Positions 26,795 to 36,182 of a DNA stretch of 64,000 nt are shown piece by piece (position 1 is the first letter of the stretch; the number at the start of each line of letters is the position of its first letter). The stretch comes from Pseudochryseolinea flava. Lineage in GTDB: Bacteria; Bacteroidota; Bacteroidia; Cytophagales; Cyclobacteriaceae. Made by a program: the position numbers and the translations under genes. The notes under the pieces were generated by a model that worked only from the letters and a program-made list of their open reading frames with translations, was not told the DNA's origin and did no database searches. Location: positions 1 through 64,000 of the forward strand of contig NZ_QMFY01000017.1 of the NCBI RefSeq assembly GCF_003286915.1. The letters are read 5' to 3'.

Positions 26795-27862
26795 ATGAAA
26801 TATCAAGAGTATAACGTTGCGGATTTTATCAATGATCAGGATTTTATCCATTGGGTGAAAGATCCTGATGCGTCGTCGGATAGATTTTGGAAAGAGTTTT
26901 TGAAAAATCACCCCGATCGCGCTGTGTTCATTGACGAGGCTAGACAGTTCATTTTATTGATGAACTTTTCTGACGCAACGCCCGAGGACGCATCGATTAT
27001 TAAAATGAAAAGCAGTATCGACTTGGCTATCCTTGAACCAGACATGGTGGAAACGAAGGATACGATTTCATTTTGGCGTGGAGGATGGTTTAAAGTTGCG
27101 GCTTCTGTTTTGATTCTTGCGGTATCGGGAAGCATTTTTCTGTTGTCACAAAATGGGGCCGCTGATCGCGTTATCGATACGGCCTTCTCGAAGGCAGAGC
27201 ATCAAGTTCTAAAAACGGTGAAGGGCAAACGTACGATGATTACCTTGAGTGATGGTACTAAAGTTTGGTTAAATGCGGATTCAAGAATTGCTTACGATCG
27301 GAGCTTCGGCAAGGGTGAGACACGAGAGGTATTTCTCGACGGGGAAGCATTTTTCGACGTGACGGAAGACAAACAGAAACCTTTTATTGTCAATACATCA
27401 GGGGTGGCCGTGAAGGTATTGGGAACCGCGTTCAATGTTCGTGCTTTCAAAACAGATGCGACAATTGAGGCAACATTGGTTCATGGAAAGATCGCACTAA
27501 GCACAGACGACAATCAGGAAGATATTTTGCTTTTGCCAAATCAACAGGCCGTGTACTCGAAATCATCGAAGCAGGTGACGCTAGAAAATGAAGTTAACAC
27601 CTACGAGTATACATCATGGAAAACTGGCCAAATCAGTTTCAAGGATGAAACCTTTGCCGTGATTATGCAGGACCTGGAGCGATGGTATGACGTGACGATT
27701 CATGTTGATAATACGCAAGCGCTTGAGTGTCGGTTCTCGGCAAAGATTGATAATAAAACCCTCGAGGATGTCCTTGAATTATTCAAAGACGCAGGGCCTT
27801 CTTTTGATTACAAGATTGAAGGGAACGAAGTATTTATAACCGGAAATTTTTGCGACCAATAA
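26795..27862 (+). CDS. FecR-family anti-sigma factor
   Basis: This protein of about 355 aa starts at the ATG at 26795 (MKYQEYNVADF); an earlier GTG at 26750 would add 15 residues not expected in the family. An N-terminal cytosolic part binds sigma, one membrane helix lies at about 100-118, then the periplasmic FecR domain follows (MITLSDGTKVWLNADSRIAYD, VFLDGEAFFDVTED) and the DUF4974-like C-terminal part. It passes the signal from the STN domain of the downstream SusC to the sigma factor. Confidence 0.94.
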   Translation: MKYQEYNVADFINDQDFIHWVKDPDASSDRFWKEFLKNHPDRAVFIDEARQFILLMNFSDATPEDASIIKMKSSIDLAILEPDMVETKDTISFWRGGWFKVAASVLILAVSGSIFLLSQNGAADRVIDTAFSKAEHQVLKTVKGKRTMITLSDGTKVWLNADSRIAYDRSFGKGETREVFLDGEAFFDVTEDKQKPFIVNTSGVAVKVLGTAFNVRAFKTDATIEATLVHGKIALSTDDNQEDILLLPNQQAVYSKSSKQVTLENEVNTYEYTSWKTGQISFKDETFAVIMQDLERWYDVTIHVDNTQALECRFSAKIDNKTLEDVLELFKDAGPSFDYKIEGNEVFITGNFCDQ

Positions 27863-27909
27863 ACCCAAACCCAATCAAAACAACGATGAGCAACTAATAC
27901 TCATAAAAA

Positions 27910-27943
27910 AAAACCGAAAAGTGCTCGAACACCTTCCGGTTTT
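27910..27943 (+). terminator. Terminator or attenuator between fecR and susC
   Basis: AAAACCGAAAAGTG pairs with CACCTTCCGGTTTT with two mismatches around CTCGAA. A T-run is short (TTTT), so partial read-through into susC is possible. It separates the regulator genes from the transport genes. Confidence 0.7.
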
Positions 27944-28011
27944 CAAACCAGCGCTCGGTGAGCGCATGGCGAAATCAATAAAATTAATTACTGACTAATC
28001 ATTCCAAAGTT

Positions 28012-31000
28012 ATGAAAAAAACTTCATTGGGAAAGCTTTGTCTTTTCCCCAGTGGAATATTCACTAAAAGTATGCTGGCAGCCCTATTGATTACGATCAG
28101 CACTTTTCAGCTTCACGCCGTTGATACAACAGGAAAAAATAGTATTTCGCTCACTTTCGCGAATGCGAGACTTGAAGAAGTTCTCCTTTCGGTTGAGAAA
28201 CAAAGCGGGTATACGTTTTTTTATCAGTCCCGGAGTATCGACCTGTCGCGCAAAGTCACGATCAATATTAATGAAGCGTCCCTCGACGAAACCATGAAGC
28301 TGATCTTTAAGGACAGCAACATTGCCTATAAAATTAAAGGCGATCAGATCGTTCTGCGAAAAAAGGATAAATCGGGCGTAACCACCACAGCAATAGATGT
28401 TGAACCCGTCGAAAGTATCAAAGGTGATGAAGTGTTTGTGGCGGCAATTGTAGGTAAAGTAACCGACGATACTGGCGCAGGATTGCCTGGCGTAAGTGTA
28501 GTCGAAAAGGGCAGCACCAACGGTACTACGTCCGACGCTAATGGTGACTACTCCATTTCGGTTTCAAATGATGATGCGACATTGGTCTTCTCGTTCATTG
28601 GCTATCAAACCATGGAGGTTAATGTTGGGGGAAGAACAACCATTGATGTTTCTCTTGTTCCAGACATTCAATCGTTAGCGGAAGTTGTCGTCATTGGTTA
28701 TCAGACGGTGAAGCGCAAAGATTTGACCGATGCTGTTTCTGTTGTGAAAGTAGATGATGCTAAGAAGATCACGGCGACAACAGTAGCGGAAGCGTTGCAA
28801 GGACTCGCAACGGGTGTGAACGTAAGAAGCGGTGGTCGCCCTGGCCAAGAATCTATCATCGAGATTCGTGGTGTGGGGAGTCTTGTGAACAACAATCCCT
28901 TTTATGTAATAGACGGTTTGCCCTCAACCATTGCCAATCGCGACTTCAATCCGAATGACATCGAGTCTATCCAAATTTTGAAGGATGCATCTGCTGCTGC
29001 CATTTACGGTGCGCGTGCCGCGAATGGTGTTATTATCATCACCACTAAAAAAGGAGCGGAAGGTCCACTGCAAGTTAACTTCTCGGCCAAGTACGGTATT
29101 CAACGTCTTCCTAATCGTTGGGACCTAACCGACAATGTAAGGTTTGCTGATCTCAATAGAACGGCCTATCAAAATGGTGGAGAACTTCCGATGGCCAGTG
29201 TGTCAACGGAATTTAATCCGGATATCAATACAGACTGGCAAGATGCTGTGATGAGAGTCGGTTATGTTCAAGATTACGATCTGAGTTTTTCAGGCGGCGG
29301 TAAAGCTTCGAAGTATTTTATTTCTGGCAATTACTTTACAAATCATGGAACCATCATTGGTACTTCCTATGATCGCATATCTTTTCGCGTAAATTCAGAA
29401 GGACAGAAGGGAAGGTTTAAGATCGGCGAAAATCTTTCGATAGTAAGTTCCGATGAAGATAGAATGGAAGGCAATCCATTCATTGATATGGTGCGCATGC
29501 TTCCTGTCATTCCAATCAAAGATGCAAACAACCCTGGTGGATACGGTTATGGAAGTGATAAAGCTACTACGTTTGGAACAAATCCTGTAGCGCTAAATAA
29601 TCTCGTCCAAAGCGGATTAAAAAATGTAAGGATGCGTGGAAACGCTTTTGCTGAACTCGAAATCATGAGTTGGATGCGTTATCGTTTTAACTTGGCGATG
29701 GAGGCAAACTTCGATCGTTTCGCTTCGTTCCGTGAGCTTGGTAGCTGGACGTATAATCAGCCCGTTGAACAAGCAAGTTTGCAAGAGTCGAGAAGCCAGT
29801 CAATCAATACATTAACGGAACATACGATAAACATCAACAAGCGTATTGGCGAAAACCACAACATCGACGCTGTACTTGGATTCAATTTCCAAAAAGATAG
29901 ATATGATATGACAGGTGTATTGAAGACCGGTTTCGCGCCGCTTCCGGATGGGTCGTATCAGCCTGTACTTGATCAAGGTGCGACGCCTACATCGGTTGGT
30001 GGAAATATAACAGAATGGGCTTCCTATTCTTTCTTTGGAAGAGTCAATTACAATTATGCTGATCGCTATTTTGTATCGGGTACGGTGCGTCGTGATGCAG
30101 ACTCAAGATTTGGACCTACAAACCGCGTTGGATATTTCCCTTCAGCGGCATTGGCTTGGAGAATTAGCAATGAAAAATTCTTCCAGGTACAAGCGATTAA
30201 TGATTTGAAACTCCGCGCCTCCTACGGACAACTTGGAAACGTAACGATCGGCTCTTACCAATTCGTTGGATCGATCAACCCGAACCCAAGATTCGTTTTC
30301 GGTGATTCACCAATTCTACTTGGCGCGACGCAGACAGGGCTTGTAAATCCTGAGGTGAAGTGGGAAGACCGTTCCATTACCAATTTCGGACTTGATTTAA
30401 GCTTGTTGGATAATGCGATTACCATGAGCACAGAATATTTCATTTCCGTAAGTCGCGATGTATTGACATATGACGTTCCATTTGCCCGTTACTTAGGAGG
30501 TACAGGGAATCCTCCGGTTAACGCAGCATCGCTCGAGAATAGAGGGATTGAGTTAACCGTGACTTATCGCAATGAAAAAAATCCTGTGAAGTTTGATGTG
30601 ACAGGAAATTTCTCATCCATTAGAAACGAGATTCTAGAGCTTGGAAATCTTGGTGAGGGGCGAACTTATATTCAGCGTGGTTTAACGCGATCAGAAATTG
30701 GACGATCTGTAGGTGAATATTATGGATTGAAGACCAATGGAATTTTCCAAAACCCAGACGAAGTGCTTGCCCACGGCGCGCAACCATATTCACAGCCTGG
30801 TGATATCCGCTATGTGAATAATGTTGCCGACGGCGTACTTGACAATAATGATCGCCAGTATCTCGGAAGTCCTTGGCCAAAACTTACGGCGGGTTTGATC
30901 ATCAATGCACGCTATAAGAATTTTGGACTTGGTATCCAGTTCTATGGTTCGTACGGACAAAAGGTATTCAACACAGTAGGTAGTATCATTGATCGTTTTG

Positions 31001-31380
31001 ACGACAACTCAAACTATCGTAATGGTATAACGCCATGGACGGAAGAAAATCCGAACACAAATTTTCCGCGCATTGTTCACAAAGGCGATCAAGCAATACA
31101 GATGAATACGCGCGGCGATACGGATCGTTGGCTTGAAGACGGTTCCTTTACACGCTTGCGTAATGTTGAACTTTCCTACAGTGTACCCGCGGCAACTTTG
31201 AAGAAAATCGGATTTGAAACAGCACGTATTTATGTGTCGGGTCAAAACTTATTGACGTTCACCAAATATTCAGGACTTGATCCGGATGTTGTTGGAACGA
31301 ATTTCTTTGAACGTACTGTTGATGCCGGAAACTATCCAGCGAGCAGAACATTCTCACTCGGTCTTCAATGTGGATTTTAA
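28012..31380 (+). CDS. SusC/RagA-type TonB-dependent transporter with STN domain
   Basis: This 1122-aa outer membrane transporter has a signal peptide, an STN domain at about 40-115 (LTFANARLEEVLLSVEKQSGYTF split over the strand-helix pattern), a CarbopepD-type domain at about 145-220 (GKVTDDTGAGLPGVSVVEKG), a TonB-box region at EVVVIGYQTVKR and a plug followed by a beta barrel. The STN domain marks it as a signal transducer that talks to FecR. With SusD it imports oligosaccharides bound at the cell surface. The ligand is not known. Confidence 0.96.
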   Translation: MKKTSLGKLCLFPSGIFTKSMLAALLITISTFQLHAVDTTGKNSISLTFANARLEEVLLSVEKQSGYTFFYQSRSIDLSRKVTININEASLDETMKLIFKDSNIAYKIKGDQIVLRKKDKSGVTTTAIDVEPVESIKGDEVFVAAIVGKVTDDTGAGLPGVSVVEKGSTNGTTSDANGDYSISVSNDDATLVFSFIGYQTMEVNVGGRTTIDVSLVPDIQSLAEVVVIGYQTVKRKDLTDAVSVVKVDDAKKITATTVAEALQGLATGVNVRSGGRPGQESIIEIRGVGSLVNNNPFYVIDGLPSTIANRDFNPNDIESIQILKDASAAAIYGARAANGVIIITTKKGAEGPLQVNFSAKYGIQRLPNRWDLTDNVRFADLNRTAYQNGGELPMASVSTEFNPDINTDWQDAVMRVGYVQDYDLSFSGGGKASKYFISGNYFTNHGTIIGTSYDRISFRVNSEGQKGRFKIGENLSIVSSDEDRMEGNPFIDMVRMLPVIPIKDANNPGGYGYGSDKATTFGTNPVALNNLVQSGLKNVRMRGNAFAELEIMSWMRYRFNLAMEANFDRFASFRELGSWTYNQPVEQASLQESRSQSINTLTEHTININKRIGENHNIDAVLGFNFQKDRYDMTGVLKTGFAPLPDGSYQPVLDQGATPTSVGGNITEWASYSFFGRVNYNYADRYFVSGTVRRDADSRFGPTNRVGYFPSAALAWRISNEKFFQVQAINDLKLRASYGQLGNVTIGSYQFVGSINPNPRFVFGDSPILLGATQTGLVNPEVKWEDRSITNFGLDLSLLDNAITMSTEYFISVSRDVLTYDVPFARYLGGTGNPPVNAASLENRGIELTVTYRNEKNPVKFDVTGNFSSIRNEILELGNLGEGRTYIQRGLTRSEIGRSVGEYYGLKTNGIFQNPDEVLAHGAQPYSQPGDIRYVNNVADGVLDNNDRQYLGSPWPKLTAGLIINARYKNFGLGIQFYGSYGQKVFNTVGSIIDRFDDNSNYRNGITPWTEENPNTNFPRIVHKGDQAIQMNTRGDTDRWLEDGSFTRLRNVELSYSVPAATLKKIGFETARIYVSGQNLLTFTKYSGLDPDVVGTNFFERTVDAGNYPASRTFSLGLQCGF

Positions 31381-31398
31381 ATCAAGATTGTAACCACT

Positions 31399-32931
31399 AT
31401 GAAAAAAATATTTGCTTTTGTATTGTTAGGTTGCTTGATATCATCGTGTGACGAGTATCTAGAACTGCCTAACCCCAATAGACAGACTACAGAAAATTTT
31501 TGGACTACGCAGGAAAGTGCGCAGCAAGGTGTTACGGCCATATACTCGATGTTTTCGAAACCTGGAGGAATGGCCCGGTGGATTTACTTCGATATCGATC
31601 TTCGTTCTGATGAAGGTTACAGCGCGAGTCCATGGGTTGAGTTGGCGAATGCTTCAAAGTTCATTGTAATAAACTATGATTTTGTAACGTTCCGTTCGGT
31701 GTGGGATGATCACTATCGTGCGATTTACCGCGCCAACCAAGTGCTCCAATTTGTTCCTGAAATTCAAATGGACGAACAATTGAAGGCTCGCTTATTAGGT
31801 GAAGCGAAATTTTTGCGCGCATTCTTCTATTTCAATTTGGTGAATCTCTGGGGAAATGTTCCGCAGATCACTGTCCCGAACGATGTAACAACGCTTGTTC
31901 CGTATAGCACAACCGAGCAAAATTGGGCGCTTATTGAAGCTGACTTAAGAGATGCGATCGCTGTGTTACCAGCAAGTTACACGGGGGGTGATGTCGGAAG
32001 ACCAACGAAAGGTGCTGCGTACGCATTGCTCGGAAAAGCATTGCTACAACAAAAGAAATATCAACAAGCACTCGACGCGTTTGAATATTTGGTTGAAGGT
32101 GACGGTAAGTCTCTGTACGGCCTCATGGAAAACTATGCAGATAATTTCACCCATACGAGTGAGAACAACATCGAGTCTGTGTTTGAAATTTCTTTTTCAG
32201 ATAAAATTGCAGGACCGCCAACAGAAGGTGAAGATTTTGCTGATCACACCTTGGGAAATCACCGTGCTCAATTTTTTGCTCCCCGCGGCATTGGTTGGTC
32301 AGACGGACAATGTCGTCGTTGGGTTGTTGACGAGTTTCTAAAAGAAAATACTGTTGACGATACACGTGACCCGCGCTTGGCGACAACATGTCTATTTGAT
32401 TATACAGATGAAGGTGGACCAACGGAAACAATGGTATACGGTGAAACATTTCAAAAGCGATTCGGTGACTCTCAGGAAGTTTGGTTTCATAAATATCAAA
32501 ACGATTATTGGAGGTCATTTGAAAATTATCACTCACCGATCAACTATCGTGTAATTCGTTTTTCCGATGTACTGCTGATGTATGCCGAGTTATTGAACGA
32601 ATTGAATAGAACGGCCGAAGCGTATCCATATGTAGATCGCGTGCGTGAACGGGTTGGCATGGCGAAACTTTCTGATGTGAAACCAGGAATGTCGAAAGCT
32701 GATTTTCTTGATCAACTCAAGCACGAACGTGTTGTTGAGCTTGCAGGAGAAAGTGTTCGATGGAATGACTTATGTCGTTGGGATGATCTCGATTCACAAG
32801 CGGGTATTGACGCGATTGAATTAAGAGATCCGGATTTTGCGAATTTCGTGTTGGGCAGAGATAAGCTTTTGCCGATTCCGCAAACCGAACGCGATATCAA
32901 CGTTAACTTACAGCAAAACCCAAAATGGTAA
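31399..32931 (+). CDS. SusD/RagB-type glycan-binding lipoprotein
   Basis: This 510-aa surface lipoprotein has the lipid cysteine at 17 (CLISSCDEY). TPR-like helices follow in the SusD pattern (RAIYRANQVLQ, AKFLRAFFYFNLVNLWGNVP, RPTKGAAYALLGKALLQQ), and the end has the usual LLPIPQTERDINVNLQQNP motif. It forms the lid of the SusC channel. It starts 18 bases after susC and is followed by a strong terminator. Confidence 0.96.
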   Translation: MKKIFAFVLLGCLISSCDEYLELPNPNRQTTENFWTTQESAQQGVTAIYSMFSKPGGMARWIYFDIDLRSDEGYSASPWVELANASKFIVINYDFVTFRSVWDDHYRAIYRANQVLQFVPEIQMDEQLKARLLGEAKFLRAFFYFNLVNLWGNVPQITVPNDVTTLVPYSTTEQNWALIEADLRDAIAVLPASYTGGDVGRPTKGAAYALLGKALLQQKKYQQALDAFEYLVEGDGKSLYGLMENYADNFTHTSENNIESVFEISFSDKIAGPPTEGEDFADHTLGNHRAQFFAPRGIGWSDGQCRRWVVDEFLKENTVDDTRDPRLATTCLFDYTDEGGPTETMVYGETFQKRFGDSQEVWFHKYQNDYWRSFENYHSPINYRVIRFSDVLLMYAELLNELNRTAEAYPYVDRVRERVGMAKLSDVKPGMSKADFLDQLKHERVVELAGESVRWNDLCRWDDLDSQAGIDAIELRDPDFANFVLGRDKLLPIPQTERDINVNLQQNPKW

Positions 32932-32949
32932 TCAGTTTCTGATCCATTG

Positions 32950-32979
32950 CTCCGGATGATAACCTCGTCCGGAGTTTTT
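32950..32979 (+). terminator. Rho-independent terminator after susD
   Basis: CTCCGGA (32950-32956) pairs perfectly with TCCGGAG (32968-32974), followed directly by TTTTT. The hairpin lies inside the open frame extending upstream of the next gene, which shows that that gene must start later. Confidence 0.9.
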
Positions 32980-33015
32980 ATCCTTCTTGTAATTTTCATA
33001 CTAACTCTACTTATT

Positions 33016-34773
33016 GTGAACCGTAGATATCTTATTGCTCTTTTTTTTGCGCCGATGCTTTTTATAGCCTGTAAAGACGGCGAGAGTCAAGAGGATCCTA
33101 AGCCGATTACGCTTGCCACAGAAACACCTGTCGACGGTGTGCGTATCGCGTGGGATCGTCGTACACTAAAGAAACTGTCCCCGTCGTCCTCCGGATATTC
33201 GGGATATGCTAGAATGATCGTGCTTGATGATGCTTCTTTGTTTTGTGTTTTTGAAAATGATGGAAAAATTCAGAAGACAACGAGTTCAGATGGCGGTGTT
33301 ACATGGAGTACGCCAGTTACGATTGCGGTAGGCGATGATGGGATAGCGGCCACAGTTCCAGAGATATTGTTACTCGCCGACAAGAGTCTTTTGCTTTCTT
33401 ACAATATGCGACCTCACGGCACACCAGTGCCTTCAAAGCGATTCGGTATACGCGTAAGCCGTAGTACGAATGGAGGTGTTGATTGGTCGGCGCCGAAAAC
33501 AGTTTACGAAGCTGGGCATGAGTTTGCGAATGGATGTTGGGAGCCTGCGCAAATACAATTGCCTTCAGGTGAGATTCAACTTTTTATAGCGAATGAAGGA
33601 CCTTACACGTCAAGCAATGAGCAAGAGATTACCATGTTCCGTTCGAATGACAATGGCGATACTTGGAACGTTGGTGAGAAGGTAAGCTTTAGGGCTGGCC
33701 ATCGCGACGGGATGCCTGTGCCATTGATTCTTAACAACCGGAATGAAATTATTTTATCCATCGAAGATAATGGTATTATTCCAACGGAATTTAAACCCAT
33801 GATTATCCGTACTTCTTTGCAGGACAGTTGGAAGAATGCACCGGTACTCGCGTCAAGCGTTTCGCGAGAGCAACCCATGGACAAGCTCAACCGCATGGTG
33901 GGCGCTAAGTATGGTGGTGCGCCGTTCATACGACAGCTGAAGTCAAATGAAGTTGTGCTATCGTATCAAAGCAATGAATTCAGGAAAGACAATATTTGGG
34001 ATCGTAGCGATATGGTGGTGTGTATTGGTGACGATAGTGGAAAGAATTTTAATCGCAAGAGTAGACCGTTCTACTTCACTGACAACACAAGATCATGCAT
34101 GTGGAATTCACTTTGTGTGGCAGATGATAAAACAATTTGGGCGATAGGATCCACTAATGCCTTCGGCAATAAGAGTGAAGTCTGGATCATTAAAGGTATT
34201 GTACTGCCCAATATGGTTGCACGGAAGCAATCGCTCGCTGTTGATGGGGAATCGGAAGAGGATCTGTGGACGAAATCTCCTCAGGCTTTTATCGGTGGAT
34301 TCGGAAATACGCGTTTGATGTTAAACACCAGTTACGATGATCAGATGCTATACTTTACAGTGAAGATAGAAGATGAAAATGTGAAAGGTGGCACAAACAT
34401 ATCATTGGTGGATGGATTTAGACTTTACATTGATCCGATGAATAAAGGAAGCATCGGGCCAGACCAAGGAATTTTTTCGCTTGCTGTTACGGCGTCGGGT
34501 GTTGTTTCGTTTCAGCAGGGCGCCGCAGCCACCTGGAAGGAAGAAGAGAGCAGTGGTATCGTGGTGAAGAACAAGAATGTGACAGGTGGCTATCAAAGCG
34601 AGATTGGAATTCCTTGGTCTAAGCTGGGCGGCAAGGTATCGTTAGACAAACGCATCGGCTTTCATGCATGCCTATACGAATCTGTAACAGGTTCGCAACA
34701 TGTGTACGAGGAGCCTCTTCAAGGTAACGTTAACAATGCTGCGTATTCCTGGTCGACATTAATATTGAAATAA
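33016..34773 (+). CDS. BNR/Asp-box propeller lipoprotein with C-terminal CBM9-like domain
   Basis: The protein has about 585 aa from the GTG at 33016, which gives an ideal lipoprotein signal (FFAPMLFIAC); the frame upstream to 32947 crosses the susD terminator. Asp boxes SSDGGVTW, STNGGVDW and SNDNGDTW mark a sialidase-fold six-bladed propeller at about 50-390. The C-terminal 180 residues (AVDGESEEDLWTKS, SYDDQMLYFTVKIED, FRLYIDPMN) resemble the CBM9-like domain of sugar-binding proteins. The fold covers sialidases and other exo-glycosidases, and I see no clear sialidase arginine triad, so the activity is open. It likely works with the SusCD pair upstream. Confidence 0.8.
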   Translation: MNRRYLIALFFAPMLFIACKDGESQEDPKPITLATETPVDGVRIAWDRRTLKKLSPSSSGYSGYARMIVLDDASLFCVFENDGKIQKTTSSDGGVTWSTPVTIAVGDDGIAATVPEILLLADKSLLLSYNMRPHGTPVPSKRFGIRVSRSTNGGVDWSAPKTVYEAGHEFANGCWEPAQIQLPSGEIQLFIANEGPYTSSNEQEITMFRSNDNGDTWNVGEKVSFRAGHRDGMPVPLILNNRNEIILSIEDNGIIPTEFKPMIIRTSLQDSWKNAPVLASSVSREQPMDKLNRMVGAKYGGAPFIRQLKSNEVVLSYQSNEFRKDNIWDRSDMVVCIGDDSGKNFNRKSRPFYFTDNTRSCMWNSLCVADDKTIWAIGSTNAFGNKSEVWIIKGIVLPNMVARKQSLAVDGESEEDLWTKSPQAFIGGFGNTRLMLNTSYDDQMLYFTVKIEDENVKGGTNISLVDGFRLYIDPMNKGSIGPDQGIFSLAVTASGVVSFQQGAAATWKEEESSGIVVKNKNVTGGYQSEIGIPWSKLGGKVSLDKRIGFHACLYESVTGSQHVYEEPLQGNVNNAAYSWSTLILK

Positions 34774-34965
34774 TATTTTTTTGAGATGAAGGATTCGAAG
34801 GAGGAATCTTTCACGGTATCACTATGTCTATGTTGACTGCATCTGCGTAAGAAAAAATAGTTTCCGAATATCGATGAGATTGATCATGATGATGTCTTTG
34901 ATAATTAGAAAACGATTGCAATTGTGATCGTGAGTTTAATACTATAAACCTTAAACCTTTCTCTT
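34774..34965. other. Intergenic leader before the beta-helix gene
   Basis: The stretch is AT-rich and contains an imperfect hairpin (GAAGGATTC / GAATCTTTC) near 34788-34812 that has no T-tract after it. No gene or clear promoter box is seen. Confidence 0.3.
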
Positions 34966-36129
34966 ATGAAAACATTATTATCAGCAGCAGGGATGGTGGC
35001 GTTTATGTTTTGGTCATCGGTTTCGAGTTACGCGGTGACACGTTATTTAGCAGCAGGTTCGTCTGATCAGACGGTTGCGTTTCAGAATTTGGTGAACGAA
35101 TCTGTCAGTGGTGACATCATTATTGTGCGCGCTGGCGATCATTTTTTGAGTGGCACGGTGAACGTCAATAAAAATGGCATCATCGTTCGCGGTGAAAATG
35201 GTAACGTCATTCGCAAGTCCGGCAATGTTTCATGCATAGACGTGTCAGGAAATAACATCACGATCGACAATCTTTATATCGACGGCGGGAATCGTCCTGA
35301 ACCATGTGCGCGGGTTTTTGGCGATTACAATTTGATTTTGAATTCTACCTTTCGGAACAGTGGTAACAGTGGTTTATTGCTCCATGAATGTCACCACAAC
35401 ACCATTCAAGGCTGCAAGGCTTTTTATAATCACATGGTGGGCATTTCACAGTGGGCGCATAGCGAAGGCGTTGTACGCGATTGCCAGATGTATGAGAATG
35501 GAGCGGAAGGACTCACCATTGACGGTGCTACCCACAATAATCGTGTTTTTAATAATTGGATTCATCGAAATAATTTGCCGCACCGTGGCGTCGGCGGAAT
35601 TGGTGTAGACGCATCCAATGGCGCTTGGATCTATAACAATACGATCGACTTCAACGGAATGTCTGGTATTACTTTGCAGAATAATCTATGCTGCGGTATT
35701 GACGGCATGCGCGTCTACGATAATCCTAATATTAGTTACAATCAGGAATGCGCTGTGATGCATCGCACTGTTCAGCCAATCACGAATTTCGGATTTTGGA
35801 ACAATAACTGTGTAGGAAATCCGAATGGTGTGCAGTGCTCTAGAAACTTCAGAACGGCAACACACAGCGAAGAAAATGTAGAGGTTGCAGAGGACGATGC
35901 AATTGAATTATATCCGAATCCGGTTGGAAACGATTTGCGCATCAGCAATACGAGTGGCGTCAAAGAAGCAATTCTATTTGGCAACGCGGGTCTATTGTTA
36001 TTTCATCAGAAAGCAGACAATGCTCCAAGCATGACGCTCAATATGTCGTCGATGCCAAAAGGATTTTACGTGTTGAAATTAAAAAAGACAGATGGCAGCA
36101 CGTTAACGAAAAAGTTCATCAAGGAATAA
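34966..36129 (+). CDS. Right-handed beta-helix protein with T9SS sorting domain
   Basis: This 387-aa protein has a signal peptide (SSYAV). Repeated NxxxxN-type coils form a parallel beta-helix at about 60-290 (NGIIVRG, NNITIDNLYIDGG, NLILNSTFRNSG, NTIQGCKAFYNH, NRVFNNWIHRNN, WIYNNTIDFNG). The C-terminal 75 residues (LYPNPVGNDLRISNT to GFYVLKLKK) are a T9SS sorting domain. Such helices occur in pectin and alginate lyases, glycosidases and non-catalytic binders; no catalytic set is obvious. It is the last gene of the locus and a strong hairpin follows. Confidence 0.88.
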   Translation: MKTLLSAAGMVAFMFWSSVSSYAVTRYLAAGSSDQTVAFQNLVNESVSGDIIIVRAGDHFLSGTVNVNKNGIIVRGENGNVIRKSGNVSCIDVSGNNITIDNLYIDGGNRPEPCARVFGDYNLILNSTFRNSGNSGLLLHECHHNTIQGCKAFYNHMVGISQWAHSEGVVRDCQMYENGAEGLTIDGATHNNRVFNNWIHRNNLPHRGVGGIGVDASNGAWIYNNTIDFNGMSGITLQNNLCCGIDGMRVYDNPNISYNQECAVMHRTVQPITNFGFWNNNCVGNPNGVQCSRNFRTATHSEENVEVAEDDAIELYPNPVGNDLRISNTSGVKEAILFGNAGLLLFHQKADNAPSMTLNMSSMPKGFYVLKLKKTDGSTLTKKFIKE

Positions 36130-36149
36130 AGTAAGAATTCTGGGTTACG

Positions 36150-36182
36150 AGGTGTTGATCGAAAGGTCAGCACCTTTTTTTA
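36150..36182. terminator. Bidirectional terminator between converging genes
   Basis: AGGTGTTGATC pairs with GGTCAGCACCT with G-T and mismatch positions around GAAA, followed by a run of T. It lies between the beta-helix gene and the convergent histidine kinase gene. Confidence 0.8.

Noticed and set aside
34788..34812. GAAGGATTC / GAATCTTTC hairpin as a terminator of the BNR gene
   Set aside because: It has a mismatch and is not followed by a T-run; the T-run lies before it.
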